The position numbers were made by a program, and so were the translations under genes. From Marinilongibacter aquaticus (GTDB taxonomy: Bacteria; Bacteroidota; Bacteroidia; Cytophagales; Spirosomataceae), in NCBI RefSeq assembly GCF_020149935.1, contig NZ_CP083757.1:186001-250000 (forward strand): DNA of 64,000 nucleotides. The letters are read 5' to 3'. Below the pieces are notes generated by a model that worked only from the letters and a program-made list of their open reading frames with translations, was not told the origin of the DNA and did no database searches. The number at the start of each line of letters is the position of its first letter. Position 1 is the stretch's first letter. Shown here piece after piece: positions 27,643 to 38,723 of the stretch.

Positions 27643-28279
27643 GATTCAGCAAGATTTGATCGGATACAAGATGTTTCAGTCGATTGTCGTGTGTGACAAT
27701 GACCAGGGCGGCGTCTACTTTTTTGCAATTCTCGGCCAATAAATTGTAGACCTTTTCGCAGTTTTCATCGTCGAGATTGGCCGTGGGTTCGTCGGCCAGA
27801 ACCAATTTCGGTTTGTTCATCAAAGCCCGGGCTATGCCCACGCGTTGTTTTTCGCCACCGCTGAGTGCGTATATGGGTTTCTGTAGAAGCAATTCGATGC
27901 CCAATTCCGTGGCGAGTGCTCGGGCTCTTTCCCGCATGAGTTTTTGTCCAGAGAAATAATTGGCCAAGATTAAATTGTCGAAAACAGATACCGATTGAAT
28001 GAAATGATGTTGTTGAAAGACAAAACCTATATTTTGTGCTCGAAAATGATTTAATTCTTTGTCTTTCAGTGTGTTGGTTCGCGTATCTCCGATTTCAATA
28101 GAGCCGGAAAGCGGTTTCAACATTAGGCCCAAAAGGTGCAGGAGCGTGCTTTTTCCCACACCGCTTTTGCCGAGGATAAGCTTGGTTTCGCCGCCCGAAA
28201 TTTCGAAATCAGGATAAGCGAATTGGTTTTTGCTGTCGTAGGCATACTTGAGCCCTTCGACTTTCGTTAGAAACTTCAT
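27632..28279 (-). CDS. ABC transporter ATP-binding protein (LolD/MacB type)
   Basis: A 215-residue ATPase that powers the adjacent FtsX-like permease. It has Walker [11 protein letters not shown]-loop [12 protein letters not shown], signature [16 protein letters not shown], Walker [13 protein letters not shown], and H-loop VIVTHD. The frame continues to 28333, but the ATG at 28279 ([15 protein letters not shown]) is the family-like start. First gene of a minus-strand operon, divergent from the peroxiredoxin gene. Confidence 0.93.
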   Translation of the reverse strand: MKFLTKVEGLKYAYDSKNQFAYPDFEISGGETKLILGKSGVGKSTLLHLLGLMLKPLSGSIEIGDTRTNTLKDKELNHFRAQNIGFVFQQHHFIQSVSVFDNLILANYFSGQKLMRERARALATELGIELLLQKPIYALSGGEKQRVGIARALMNKPKLVLADEPTANLDDENCEKVYNLLAENCKKVDAALVIVTHDNRLKHLVSDQILLNHVY

Positions 28280-28355
28280 AGAGGTAAAATTAAACAAATC
28301 GCTTTGCCCTGCTAAAATTGTCATTTTATTCAATTAAAAGTCTCTGGGGCCATTG

Positions 28356-28363
28356 TATATTTG
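28356..28363 (+). promoter_or_regulatory. Possible Bacteroidota -7 element before the peroxiredoxin gene
   Basis: TATATTTG matches the TAnnTTTG consensus, 36 bp before the start codon. No clear TTTG lies 19 bases upstream, so only half of the promoter is visible. Confidence 0.3.
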
Positions 28364-28398
28364 TTAAAACTGAAAATTAATCCTAAAAACTATCACTT

Positions 28399-29034
28399 AT
28401 GACTTTGAGATTGGGCGATATCGCCCCCGACTTTACAGCAGAAACCACTGAAGGAAGAATCAATTTTCACGAATGGCTTGGTGATTCTTGGGGAATGCTT
28501 TTCTCGCATCCCGCAGACTTTACGCCCGTATGTACTACAGAATTGGGCAAAACCGCTCTTTTGAAAGGCGAATTTGACAAGCGTGGCGTGAAAGCCATCG
28601 CAGTATCCGTTGACGGGTTGGAGTCACATTTGAACTGGATTCCAGATATTGAAGAGGTGAACAACGTGAAAATGAATTTCCCGATTATCGCCGACGACGA
28701 AAAGAAGGTAGCGGAATTGTACGACATGATTCATCCGAATGCCTCTGAAAAGGCCACAGTGCGTTCAGTGTTTATTATCGGGCCGGATAAGAAAATCAAA
28801 TTGACTTTGACTTACCCTGCATCGACTGGCCGTAACTTTACCGAACTTTTGAGAGTGATCGACAGCTTGCAATTGACTGCAAACCATGCTGTGGCTACAC
28901 CGGCAGATTGGCAAGATGGCGACGATACAATAGTGGTGCCCAGCATTTCGACTGAAGACGCCAAAGTGAAATTTAGCAAAGGCGTGAAAGAAGTGAAGCC
29001 TTATTTGCGTTATACTCCGCAGCCGAATAAATAA
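28399..29034 (+). CDS. 1-Cys peroxiredoxin (Prx6 subfamily)
   Basis: A 211-residue thiol peroxidase reducing hydrogen and organic peroxides. It has LRLGDIAPDFTAETTEG at the N-terminus, the active-site HPADFTPVCTTELG with the peroxidatic Cys near residue 47, and the Prx6-type C-terminal domain (LRVIDSLQLTANHAVATPAD, then VVPSISTEDAKVKF). The length matches the family. Divergent from the ABC operon. Confidence 0.93.
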   Translation: MTLRLGDIAPDFTAETTEGRINFHEWLGDSWGMLFSHPADFTPVCTTELGKTALLKGEFDKRGVKAIAVSVDGLESHLNWIPDIEEVNNVKMNFPIIADDEKKVAELYDMIHPNASEKATVRSVFIIGPDKKIKLTLTYPASTGRNFTELLRVIDSLQLTANHAVATPADWQDGDDTIVVPSISTEDAKVKFSKGVKEVKPYLRYTPQPNK

Positions 29035-29102
29035 TGCGTTTGTGCCAAACCCTTGAAACCAATTTGGTTTAGGTTCCCGAGTGCGAGTTTTGTGAATATT
29101 GA

Positions 29103-29900
29103 ATGAGGAAAAGAAAAAACCATAGTACACTTACAGACCGGATATTGAATACGGTATTCAGTTACAGGGGACTTAAAACTTTTGTTTTCATGGGTTTGGT
29201 TGCTTTTTACCCGCTCGCGGTGGCGGATGGCATGCGACCTCTAATGCATGCCCAAGTGCATCTCCGCATTCCGCTGCATTATCAAACACACGGCATCGAT
29301 ATATCCCACCACAACGGTACAGTAGATTGGCAAAAGGCCACAGCTTACAATCAGCATTTTTCATCGGTTAAGTTTTGCTTTTTAAAGGCCACGGAAGGTG
29401 GCGATATGGTGGACGAGACTTTTCAGGCGAACTGGGAAGAATTGAAATCACTGCATGTCAAAAGAGGAGCTTATCATTATTTCAAACCGCACACCGATGT
29501 ACGTTTGCAAGCACTCAATTATATTTTGAACGTAAAATTCGACAAAGGAGATTTTGTGCCCGTGCTCGATTGGGAAGAAGAAGGTTACACGCAAAATACC
29601 CAAGAATTGATCGGAAATGTACGCCAATGGCTGCAAATGATCGAAAAGCATTACGGTGTGAAGCCCATTATCTATACCAACAGGATTATTTACAGAAAAT
29701 ATATTTATAATCATTTCGACGATTATCCGCTTTGGATTTCACATTATAATGTGGCCGAATTGGATGGATATGATCTTTCGAATGTGTATTTTTGGCAATA
29801 TTCAATGAATGGAAAAGTGGAGGGGATTCAAACGCCCGTCGATTTTAACGTCTTTCTCAAAGATAAATTCGACTACGAGAGAATCACCTTCAGACAATAA
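29103..29900 (+). CDS. GH25 lysozyme-like muramidase, membrane anchored
   Basis: A 265-residue protein. After a basic N-terminus, one hydrophobic segment (TFVFMGLVAFYPLAVADG, about 27-44) acts as signal or anchor. The GH25 domain runs from about 60: HGIDISHHNGTVDWQKA, FCFLKATEGGDMVDETF, KRGAYHYFKP, VPVLDWEEEGY (catalytic acidic pair), PIIYTNRIIY and YFWQYSMNG. GH25 enzymes cleave the glycan strand of peptidoglycan. It stands between peroxiredoxin and pgi without overlap, probably a cell-wall remodelling enzyme. Confidence 0.9.
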   Translation: MRKRKNHSTLTDRILNTVFSYRGLKTFVFMGLVAFYPLAVADGMRPLMHAQVHLRIPLHYQTHGIDISHHNGTVDWQKATAYNQHFSSVKFCFLKATEGGDMVDETFQANWEELKSLHVKRGAYHYFKPHTDVRLQALNYILNVKFDKGDFVPVLDWEEEGYTQNTQELIGNVRQWLQMIEKHYGVKPIIYTNRIIYRKYIYNHFDDYPLWISHYNVAELDGYDLSNVYFWQYSMNGKVEGIQTPVDFNVFLKDKFDYERITFRQ

Positions 29901-29922
29901 ATCGTTAACTCAAATCTTTTAG

Positions 29923-31584
<1,662 letters not shown>

Positions 31585-31594
31585 AATACAAGTG

Positions 31595-31622
31595 AATGGA
31601 GGTGTCCGGCACCTCCATTTAT
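31595..31622 (+). terminator. Terminator after pgi
   Basis: A perfect ten-pair stem (aatggaggtg / cacctccatt) with a five-base loop, then ttattg, 10 bp after the stop codon. Confidence 0.7.
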
Positions 31623-31948
31623 TGCGAAAGAATTTTCAATATTTTTTGAATAAATAAAAAATATAAAATTTATAGATATTTTCCTTGTAAATAAAAGTTC
31701 AATAACTTATGTTTGTTACAAGATAATTATGTCGGTTGATATCCGGCTTACGTGCTTCCGAAAATACCGATGAGTGGAGTAGGGCTATTGAAGCTCGATT
31801 TCGCTCCTTTTGAATAGCGTTTTAATTGAGAGATTTTTGATTATAAATTAAGTATAGATTCACTCTGTCAAAGAATTGGCCCCGATCCATGATCGAGGCC
31901 ATATTTTTTGGATGTGTTTCAATCCTTCAATGTAAATGTAGTTCCAAT
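31623..31948. other. Intergenic region with a second, isolated terminator
   Basis: About 325 AT-rich bases without a reading frame of note. A plus-strand terminator at 31877-31908 has no gene in front of it, since pgi already has its own. A small unannotated transcript is possible. Confidence 0.4.
31877..31908 (+). terminator. Isolated rho-independent terminator
   Basis: A ten-pair stem with one mismatch (tggccccgat / atcgaggcca), loop ccatg, followed by tatttttt. The T run is on the plus strand, away from the minus-strand DUF456 gene. Confidence 0.7.
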
Positions 31949-32428
31949 CTATTGAAAATAGGAGAAGATTTCGCGTGCTGCGTAGTAGAGCATAAACAGG
32001 CAGAGCGTCAGTTTCATGGCTATGCCGGCAGCAAAACCCGCGAAACTACCAATTGCAGCTTTTAAAGCATTTGGGCGGTCGCCCCAGATCATTTCACCCA
32101 ATAAAGCACCCAAAAAGGCTCCGATGAAAATGCCCCATGGGCCGGTAAACAAACCGATGAGCATGCCTGCAGTTGAACCTCTTACGCCCGCTTTTGTACC
32201 CCCAAACTTTTTGGTGCCCCAAATGGGCACATAGTAATCGAGCACCGTAACGGCCAAAGTGGCCAAACCAAAGGCGATAAACGTATTTTCGCTAAAGTGA
32301 GCGAATTTGGAATAGTGTAATACAATCAAACCCACGAAGCTTAAAGGTGGGCCGGGTAAAGGTAAAACTGAACCTGCCAAACCCACCAATAAACAAACCA
32401 AGGACAAGATGAGCAGCAGGATATCCAT
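31949..32428 (-). CDS. DUF456 family membrane protein
   Basis: A 159-residue, very hydrophobic protein with glycine-rich helices: LLLILSLVCLLVGLAGSVLP at the N-terminus, GIFIGAFLGALLGEMIW in the middle and a final FAAGIAMKLTLCLFMLYY. The Pro-rich LPLPGPPLSFVGL and the GTKKFGGTKAG motif are typical of DUF456. Function unknown. It is the last gene of a minus-strand run, 3 bp after the aminotransferase. Confidence 0.9.
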   Translation of the reverse strand: MDILLLILSLVCLLVGLAGSVLPLPGPPLSFVGLIVLHYSKFAHFSENTFIAFGLATLAVTVLDYYVPIWGTKKFGGTKAGVRGSTAGMLIGLFTGPWGIFIGAFLGALLGEMIWGDRPNALKAAIGSFAGFAAGIAMKLTLCLFMLYYAAREIFSYFQ

Positions 32429-32431
32429 AAT

Positions 32432-33667
32432 TTAAACCGGAAGAGCCGCCTTTTGCGGCACCCTTGCTTCAGCAAAAAGCTCTTCCATTTCGTTTACAGC
32501 CCTGTTCAGGGTATCCAAACCGGGCAAGAACACGATTCGGAAGTGCGATTGATCGAAGGCATTGAAGCCCGAACCCGGTACCACCAAAACTTTGTGTTCT
32601 GTAAGCAAGCGTAAAGTGAAATCTTCATCCGATTTGAAATCGAATTTGTTCAAATCGATTTTTGGAAATACATACAATGCTCCTTTGGGTTTCACGCAAG
32701 AAATACCCGGAATATCGGTTAGGCGATAGTGAATAAGGTCTCTTTGCTTTTTCAAGCGGCCGTTTTCGGCCACTAGATCACTGATACTTTGGTATCCACC
32801 AAGAGCCGTTTGAATGGCATACTGTGCGGGCACATTGGCACAGAGACGCATGCTGGCCAGCAAATTTATGCCTTCGAGATAGCTTTTGGCTTTGTGTTTT
32901 GCACCGCTGGCAATTACCCAGCCACCACGAAAACCAGTGGCTCTGTAGTTTTTTGAAAGTCCACCGTAGGTCATGAAAAGTACGTCTTCACTCAAAGAAG
33001 CTGTGGGCACATGCGTATGCCCATCGTACAGTATTTTATCGTAAATCTCGTCGGAAAAGACGATCAAATTATGTTCCTCGGCCAATTTGACGATCTCCTT
33101 CAGCACGTCTTTTTCATACACCGCTCCCGTAGGGTTGTTGGGATTGATCAGTACAATACCCTTTGTTTTTGGAGTGATTTTCGAAGCAATGTCGGCTACA
33201 TCCGGATTCCAATCCGAAGCTTCGTCGCAAACATAATGCACGGCTTTCCCGCCAGAAAGTCCAACGGCGGTTGTCCACAATGGATAATCGGGTGAAGGAA
33301 TAAGTATTTCATCGTTTGGATTGAGCAAAGCTTGCAAGGTCATGACAATCAGTTCGCTCACGCCATTGCCGATGAAGATGTCTTCAATGCGTACATTGGG
33401 AATACCGATTTGCTGCGTATAGTGCATCACAGCCTTGCGGGCGGGGAAAATGCCAAGATGGTGCGAATAACCTTGAGCATTACGCAGGTTCATGATCATG
33501 TCTTCCATTATTTCATCGGGCACATCGAAGCCAAAAGGGGCAGGGTTGCCTATATTCAAATGGATGATCTTATGCCCATGTGCCGCCAAATCTTCTGCCT
33601 TATCGAAAATGGGGCCTCGAATGGCATAAGAAAGATTGTTCAGTCGGTCGCTCTTTAGGTAATTCAT
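32432..33667 (-). CDS. PLP-dependent class I/II aminotransferase (AlaA-like)
   Basis: A 411-residue fold-type I aminotransferase. It has HLNIGNPAPFGFDVPDEI, LINPNNPTGAVYEKDVL, VFSDEIYDKILYDG, and the PLP lysine in TYGGLSKNYRATGFRGGWV. This sequence type matches glutamate-pyruvate aminotransferase AlaA and relatives, probably making alanine. It is 9 bp after purC and 3 bp before DUF456, so it is translated from a shared transcript. Confidence 0.9.
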   Translation of the reverse strand: MNYLKSDRLNNLSYAIRGPIFDKAEDLAAHGHKIIHLNIGNPAPFGFDVPDEIMEDMIMNLRNAQGYSHHLGIFPARKAVMHYTQQIGIPNVRIEDIFIGNGVSELIVMTLQALLNPNDEILIPSPDYPLWTTAVGLSGGKAVHYVCDEASDWNPDVADIASKITPKTKGIVLINPNNPTGAVYEKDVLKEIVKLAEEHNLIVFSDEIYDKILYDGHTHVPTASLSEDVLFMTYGGLSKNYRATGFRGGWVIASGAKHKAKSYLEGINLLASMRLCANVPAQYAIQTALGGYQSISDLVAENGRLKKQRDLIHYRLTDIPGISCVKPKGALYVFPKIDLNKFDFKSDEDFTLRLLTEHKVLVVPGSGFNAFDQSHFRIVFLPGLDTLNRAVNEMEELFAEARVPQKAALPV

Positions 33668-33676
33668 CTTGATACT

Positions 33677-34621
33677 TTACGCTTTTTTCGAAAGGAAAGA
33701 ATTGATGTTCTGCTCAATTCTGCTGTAAATATCCGTATTATTCATAGGAATAAACGACTCTCCCGTAACTTTTTCGTACAATTCGATGTAGCGTTCGCTT
33801 ATTTCATTGCATTTATCCTCAGTCATTTCAGGCACATTTTGGCCTTCTTTCCCTTGAAACCCATTGGCAATTAGCCATTCTCTTACAAATTCTTTCGACA
33901 ATTGTTTCTGAGGCAAACCTTGTGCCAAGTTTTCGGCGTAGGCATCGGAATAGAAATAACGCGAAGAATCGGGTGTATGAATTTCGTCGATCAGATAGAT
34001 TGTGCCGTCTTTTTCGCCAAATTCATATTTGGTGTCTACAAGTATAAGGCCTTGTGTCGCAGCCATTTCTGTTCCTCTTTGGAAAAGGGCCAGGGCGTAT
34101 TTTTCCAATTGTTCGTACTTGTTTTCTTCCACTATACCACGGGCAATGATTTCTTCTCTTGAAATGTCTTCGTCGTGTCCTTCTTTGGCTTTCGTCGTGG
34201 GTGTAATGATGGGTTCGGGAAGTTTGTCGTTTTCTTTGAGCCCTTCGGGCAAGGGCACACCACAAACTGCTCTTTTGCCGCTGCGGTATTCACGCCAAGC
34301 ATGCCCAACCAAATAGCCGCGTACCACCATTTCGACGGGGAACGTTTCACATTTTATGCCGTAAGAAGCGTTGGGATCGGGTACGGCTTGCAGCCAATTG
34401 GGTACAATATCGGCCGTGGCTTTCAGGAATTTTTCTGCAATCTGGTTCAATACTTGTCCTTTGCAGGGAATGGCTTTGGGGAGAATGACATCGAATGCCG
34501 AAATGCGATCGGATGCGATCATCAAAACCTCATCTCCGAAATCGAAGACATCTCTTACTTTGCCTCTATAATGCCCTTTTTGGCCTTCAAATTTAAAATC
34601 AGCTTGTTTTAAAACGTTCAT
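33677..34621 (-). CDS. purC: Phosphoribosylaminoimidazole-succinocarboxamide synthase
   Basis: A 314-residue SAICAR synthetase joining CAIR and aspartate in purine synthesis. Signatures: [60 protein letters not shown], and [20 protein letters not shown], then [12 protein letters not shown]. The ATG at 34621 ([14 protein letters not shown]) is the family start; the frame continues to a TTG inside the upstream gene. Its start codon abuts the stop of the preceding small protein, placing a purine gene in the same run as a Bat-type vWA gene. Confidence 0.95.
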   Translation of the reverse strand: MNVLKQADFKFEGQKGHYRGKVRDVFDFGDEVLMIASDRISAFDVILPKAIPCKGQVLNQIAEKFLKATADIVPNWLQAVPDPNASYGIKCETFPVEMVVRGYLVGHAWREYRSGKRAVCGVPLPEGLKENDKLPEPIITPTTKAKEGHDEDISREEIIARGIVEENKYEQLEKYALALFQRGTEMAATQGLILVDTKYEFGEKDGTIYLIDEIHTPDSSRYFYSDAYAENLAQGLPQKQLSKEFVREWLIANGFQGKEGQNVPEMTEDKCNEISERYIELYEKVTGESFIPMNNTDIYSRIEQNINSFLSKKA

Positions 34622-34622
34622 A

Positions 34623-35291
34623 TCACCAGTATCCGTAATGTGTTGTATCTGAGTTTCCTTTTCCAATTATGGGTAAAACAATGAATTCGCTGCCACGCAT
34701 TCCATCCAAAACTTGCAGGGCTTTTGGCAGATCTATTTTGGGCGGGTTTGTGGAATCCAATTCGTCTTCTTTGCCCTCACTTTTTTCCACCGTGCCGCCC
34801 ATTTGCTGCTGTTCATTGTTGAAAGCACGATTTTGACTGACCAAAGGTGCCTTTCGGTTCGGTTTGTAAATTTTCGACAGGTATTCGTAATTGTACTTTG
34901 CAAAGGTATTGCTGTTTTCCGTTTCTATCGCCATCATAAGCTGTTTTAATGCCAATGTGGTATCGCCCAATGCGGCAGAAAGCAGGGCTTTTTCATTGAG
35001 TACCGCAGAATTGAAGCTAGGGTTTGCACTTTCACGAAGCTTGGCCAAATTGTTTTTCAAAGCATCCATGTAGTTGAATTCCATAAGGCAAGGGCTTATG
35101 GACAGGGCCGTTTCATCCATTACGCGTACGGCTGTGCTGTCTCGGGCAAGGTATTTCTGACTGGCCGAAAAGCAGTCGCCATTGGCCAAATCTTCTTGCA
35201 CAGCTTGGTTCCAAGCCAGCGTTTCTGCCGATTCGCTGGAAGGCAGCACCTGCATAATGATGCGGATGATATAGAGGACGATTGGAAACAA
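34623..35291 (-). CDS. Hypothetical protein downstream of a Bat-type vWA gene
   Basis: Up to 222 residues. The frame opens with a TTG at 35291 giving a hydrophobic start ([15 protein letters not shown]) that could be a signal or anchor; an ATG at 35255 would remove most of it. The mature part is helical and TPR-like ([35 protein letters not shown]), followed by a polar linker and a conserved-looking end ([20 protein letters not shown]). Its position after a vWA protein resembles the place of TPR partners (BatC-like) in aerotolerance operons. No firm family assignment. Confidence 0.6.
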   Translation of the reverse strand: MFPIVLYIIRIIMQVLPSSESAETLAWNQAVQEDLANGDCFSASQKYLARDSTAVRVMDETALSISPCLMEFNYMDALKNNLAKLRESANPSFNSAVLNEKALLSAALGDTTLALKQLMMAIETENSNTFAKYNYEYLSKIYKPNRKAPLVSQNRAFNNEQQQMGGTVEKSEGKEDELDSTNPPKIDLPKALQVLDGMRGSEFIVLPIIGKGNSDTTHYGYW

Positions 35292-35292
35292 T

Positions 35293-36243
35293 TTATAATC
35301 TAAAGACTTTTATGGGCACCATGAAATCCAAGGCGGCCAACATGAAACCGATGAGTAGGAAAATACTGTATTTGTTGTTTATGACCAAGCGTTTTCTTCC
35401 CGGCAATACAATATTCTGACTTTTTTGTATTTCCGTATTTACTTTTGAAAGTTCGGAAAAGTCGTTTTTCAAGAAAAAAAGCGGAGCATCCAAAGCTTGA
35501 CTGAAGGCCTGGAGTTCGTCTACTTTCAAGTGAGAGCGGATAGGAGAACCGTCCTCTTGTTTCAATTCTTGGCCTTTGTACTGCACGGAACCTCCGTTTT
35601 CGGTACCCACACCCAGGAACATGAATTCCACTTGTTTGGTCTTTAAGGTGTTGATCAAGGCCATATCAGGAGCTTCAAAGCTTTCTCCGTCGCTTACAAT
35701 GAGCGTAAGGCAAGCTTTGGTAGAAGGTTTGATCTTCTCGTTGATCAAACGAAGCGGGGCGTTCAAATTACTGCCGCTGCTGGGCATGATTTCCGTGTCC
35801 AGGGCCGAAATGTATTCCCGAACCAATTGGGTGTCGTAAGTAAAGGGTATCTGCCAATAGGCCCGATCGCTGAAAAGGATAAGGCCCACGCGGTTGTTTT
35901 TTACATTGTTTAGCAAATTGTACAATTCCAGCTTTACTTTTTCAAGCCTGTTCGGGGCTACGTCGCTGGTATTCATGGAGGCCGAAAGGTCGATCGCTAA
36001 AAGAATGTTTTGCGAACTGAATCGCACTTCGGTTTCCGTTTTGCCAAAACTCGGCCCCAAGAGAGCCATGACGAAAAGTGTAAAATAAACGGCACGCCAA
36101 ACAAATTTCAACAAACGTACCCTAGAGGCTTTTCCGATGGCTTTCCCGATTTCTTTTGTTCGCCAAAAGTAAAAACCATAGATCAGCAAGAACACGAGCA
36201 AAAATGCAATTTCAGTCAGCGAAATGGATTTGGCCCAATTCAT
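35293..36243 (-). CDS. vWA domain membrane protein (BatA/BatB-like)
   Basis: A 316-residue protein: a membrane helix near 8-25 (LTEIAFLLVFLLIYGFYFW), another near 50-65, the von Willebrand A domain at about 80-270, and a C-terminal helix (YSIFLLIGFMLAALDFMV). The metal site (MIDAS) is intact: LLAIDLSASMN (DxSxS), then later LTLIVSDGESFEAPD. Bat proteins assemble with MoxR ATPases and TPR partners in cell-envelope stress or oxygen tolerance; no MoxR gene is inside this window. Its ATG overlaps the stop of the PIG-L gene (ATGA), so coupled translation is likely. Confidence 0.88.
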   Translation of the reverse strand: MNWAKSISLTEIAFLLVFLLIYGFYFWRTKEIGKAIGKASRVRLLKFVWRAVYFTLFVMALLGPSFGKTETEVRFSSQNILLAIDLSASMNTSDVAPNRLEKVKLELYNLLNNVKNNRVGLILFSDRAYWQIPFTYDTQLVREYISALDTEIMPSSGSNLNAPLRLINEKIKPSTKACLTLIVSDGESFEAPDMALINTLKTKQVEFMFLGVGTENGGSVQYKGQELKQEDGSPIRSHLKVDELQAFSQALDAPLFFLKNDFSELSKVNTEIQKSQNIVLPGRKRLVINNKYSIFLLIGFMLAALDFMVPIKVFRL

Positions 36244-38711
36244 TGCATAGAAATTAAGTTGGCAAGCAGTCGATAAGCACCCGGAACTCCCGCAGGCAAT
36301 TCACGGAAAAAGGAAAGGCCTGTGTACACAAAGTGACCTTTACCGTAAGACGTGTACAAAAGGCTCCCTTCTTTTTTGCTTTCGTTTTTGTCGTTCATGC
36401 TGAAAACAGTTTGATAGTGTGGATCCCAAGACGAAGCAAAATAAAGTCCTCTTTCTTGCACCCAGCCTTCAAAATCGGTCTTGTCCAAGATATTGGGTTG
36501 GCTCAGCACTTCTTTGCCCGAATCCAGAAAACGCACTTCGGCATCTTCTTCACTCACGCGGTCGTGGCTCAATTCCATAGGATAGGGGCCCACGCGATCG
36601 ATCCATTTATTCGACCCGTTGCTGGTTTGGTATTGGCAGATCAGGTTCCCGCCATTTTGTACAAAAGCCATGAGTTTGTCGTGATAAAAGGGCAGCCATT
36701 CGTGTACATTGTAGGCTCGCACACCGATCAGAATGGCGTCGAATTGCGAGAGGTTTTGATTGAGGTCGCTTTCTTTCAAAAGTTGCACTTCATAACCCAT
36801 TTGTCTCAAAGCCGTCGGCACTTCGTCGCCCGCTCCCATTACATAGCCAATTTTTTGCCCAGCCGTTTTCAAATCGAGTTTCAGGGCATGAATTCGGGCT
36901 TTGGGGAAACTGGTGATTTCGGGAATGTGATCGTATTTGATGGAATTGATTGCTCTTTTGAAGGCCCTTCCATCCACTTCGGCAAGCACTTGAATGTCTA
37001 CCTCCGACGCTTTTTCGGACGGAAAAACCTTAAAGCTGGTCACGGTTTCGTCGTATTTGCTTTTCAATACAATATCCCTGCTTGCGGGTTCAGCACGCCA
37101 TCCATCAGGTAAGGCCAGTTCTACTTTGGCCAATGCATTGTCTTTGGCCGATTTGAGAGACACAAACACTTCTTGAGCCGTGTTGTCGTGAAAAACCAAG
37201 GAGTTTAGACTGGGTGTAACACTTACCAATGGCCTGATTTCCAGCGGTCGGTAGATTTCACCAAAAGAAGGCTCAACATATTTATATTGTGCCGGATAAC
37301 GGCCGTTTATCTTTTGTCCTTGCAGGGCGTAGGTCAATTGAGCCTCAACTGCGGGAGGGTTCATGGGCATGCCTTTCAGCTTTTCGTCGTGCAAAACATA
37401 ATGCCCCAAAGGGTGGTCATCCCAAAGCCAATAGGGTTGGGTAATCGGAAAATCGGAAGGCAATTTCGCCTCAATGTGTACCCGAACGGTCTTGTTGGGC
37501 TCCAATGTGTAAGCCTTGTCCTCGTGAAAACTCAAGGCAGGTATATCGACAGACTGCAAAGTGATGTCGGTCGGTCTTCTGTTCGTCAATTCAATATTGC
37601 CCTTCAACGTAGCACCTGGAGTGTAGGCGTAATCTTCCAAGACAAATTCGGTATACAGCCCGCTGCATTCCAAAAGCAACTCCTGCACTTCCTGTATTTT
37701 GTCTTTTACCAAATCGCTTTGCTCCAAGTTTTTCATTTTGTTCAAAACCTGTGAAAGTTGAGGGATGGATTGCTCGGGCATTTTCGGATCAAAGCTTTGT
37801 ATGATTCCATCGATCATTTCGCCGATTTCTTTTCCACCTTGCACACGGCCCCAGCTGAGGTCGATGCCGTCAAAAAGATTCTCTTTTGCGGCTTCTCCTT
37901 TGGTGTGACGCAAGACTTCCGTGCGGTGTCCGCGGCTCAATGCCGCACCAAAACCCTGACTCTTGTGCATGCTGCGGGCTTTTGCTCCAATTTCGCCATA
38001 AGAGGCCCCGAGCAGGGCATTGTATCCGCCAATATCCACTTGGATAAACTGGCTGTCGTCGTCGGGTGGCGTATTGGTAAATCCACGGTTGTAGAAATTC
38101 CAAACCAATCTTTTGGCTTGCCAAGTGTGCACCTCTTTCAGTTGTTCGGGAAAAGCCTTTGGGTCGGCGGCGGCATCGAAGGCCTTTTCGGCCAATAAAG
38201 AAGAGGCCGAATGGTGCCCGTGGCCAGCTCTTTGGTCGGGAGGGAAACGTGTGATAATCACGTCGGGGCGAAACTTACGGATTCGATACACGAGATCGCC
38301 CAAAATCAAGTCTTCACCCCAAGTGGCCAAGGCTTCTTCCGTCGTTTTTGTATAGCCAAAGTCGTTTGCTCGCGAGAAAAATTGCTGTCCGCCGTCTACG
38401 CTTCGAGCTCCCAAAAGCTCGTTGGTGCGTAGCAGTCCGGCAAATTCGCCCTTTTCCGTACCCAGCAGGTTCTGTCCGCCATCTCCTCGTGTGAGGGCAA
38501 TATAGGCGGTACGCACTTTTTGCTCGTTCGAAAGCCAAGTGAGCAGCAAGGTGTTTTCATCATCGGGATGAGCCGCTACATACAAAGCAGAGCCCAGCAC
38601 TTTCAGCTTCTCCAACCTGTGTAAGATTCGGCCAGTACCTTGCGGCTTATATTGGGCATGAGCACCAAACCAGAAAATAAAAAGTAGGAGAAGGGAAGAT
38701 AGTTTTTTCAT
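36240..38711 (-). CDS. Large PIG-L family deacetylase, secreted
   Basis: An 823-residue exported protein; the signal peptide MKKLSSLLLLFIFWFGAHAQ begins at the ATG at 38711. The N-terminal 260 residues are a PIG-L (LmbE-like) zinc deacetylase: AAHPDDENTLLL, TRGDGGQN, and FPPDQRAGHGHHSASSLLAE. The middle is beta-rich with NPCBM/NEW2- or Ig-like sandwiches. The last 200 residues (AGDEVPTALRQMGYEVQLLK, then DAILIGVRAYNVHEWL and GGNLICQYQTSNG) look like a glutamine-amidotransferase (ThuA-like) fold. The family removes N-acetyl groups from sugars. It is divergent from the subtilase gene, with only 12 bp between the start codons. Confidence 0.88.
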   Translation of the reverse strand: MKKLSSLLLLFIFWFGAHAQYKPQGTGRILHRLEKLKVLGSALYVAAHPDDENTLLLTWLSNEQKVRTAYIALTRGDGGQNLLGTEKGEFAGLLRTNELLGARSVDGGQQFFSRANDFGYTKTTEEALATWGEDLILGDLVYRIRKFRPDVIITRFPPDQRAGHGHHSASSLLAEKAFDAAADPKAFPEQLKEVHTWQAKRLVWNFYNRGFTNTPPDDDSQFIQVDIGGYNALLGASYGEIGAKARSMHKSQGFGAALSRGHRTEVLRHTKGEAAKENLFDGIDLSWGRVQGGKEIGEMIDGIIQSFDPKMPEQSIPQLSQVLNKMKNLEQSDLVKDKIQEVQELLLECSGLYTEFVLEDYAYTPGATLKGNIELTNRRPTDITLQSVDIPALSFHEDKAYTLEPNKTVRVHIEAKLPSDFPITQPYWLWDDHPLGHYVLHDEKLKGMPMNPPAVEAQLTYALQGQKINGRYPAQYKYVEPSFGEIYRPLEIRPLVSVTPSLNSLVFHDNTAQEVFVSLKSAKDNALAKVELALPDGWRAEPASRDIVLKSKYDETVTSFKVFPSEKASEVDIQVLAEVDGRAFKRAINSIKYDHIPEITSFPKARIHALKLDLKTAGQKIGYVMGAGDEVPTALRQMGYEVQLLKESDLNQNLSQFDAILIGVRAYNVHEWLPFYHDKLMAFVQNGGNLICQYQTSNGSNKWIDRVGPYPMELSHDRVSEEDAEVRFLDSGKEVLSQPNILDKTDFEGWVQERGLYFASSWDPHYQTVFSMNDKNESKKEGSLLYTSYGKGHFVYTGLSFFRELPAGVPGAYRLLANLISMQ

Positions 38712-38723
38712 ATTTTTGTTCCA

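Noticed and set aside
38711-38718. TATTTTTG resembling a -7 promoter element before the subtilase gene
   Set aside because: It lies only 5 bp before the start codon, overlaps the divergent PIG-L start codon and has no TTTG 19 bases upstream.
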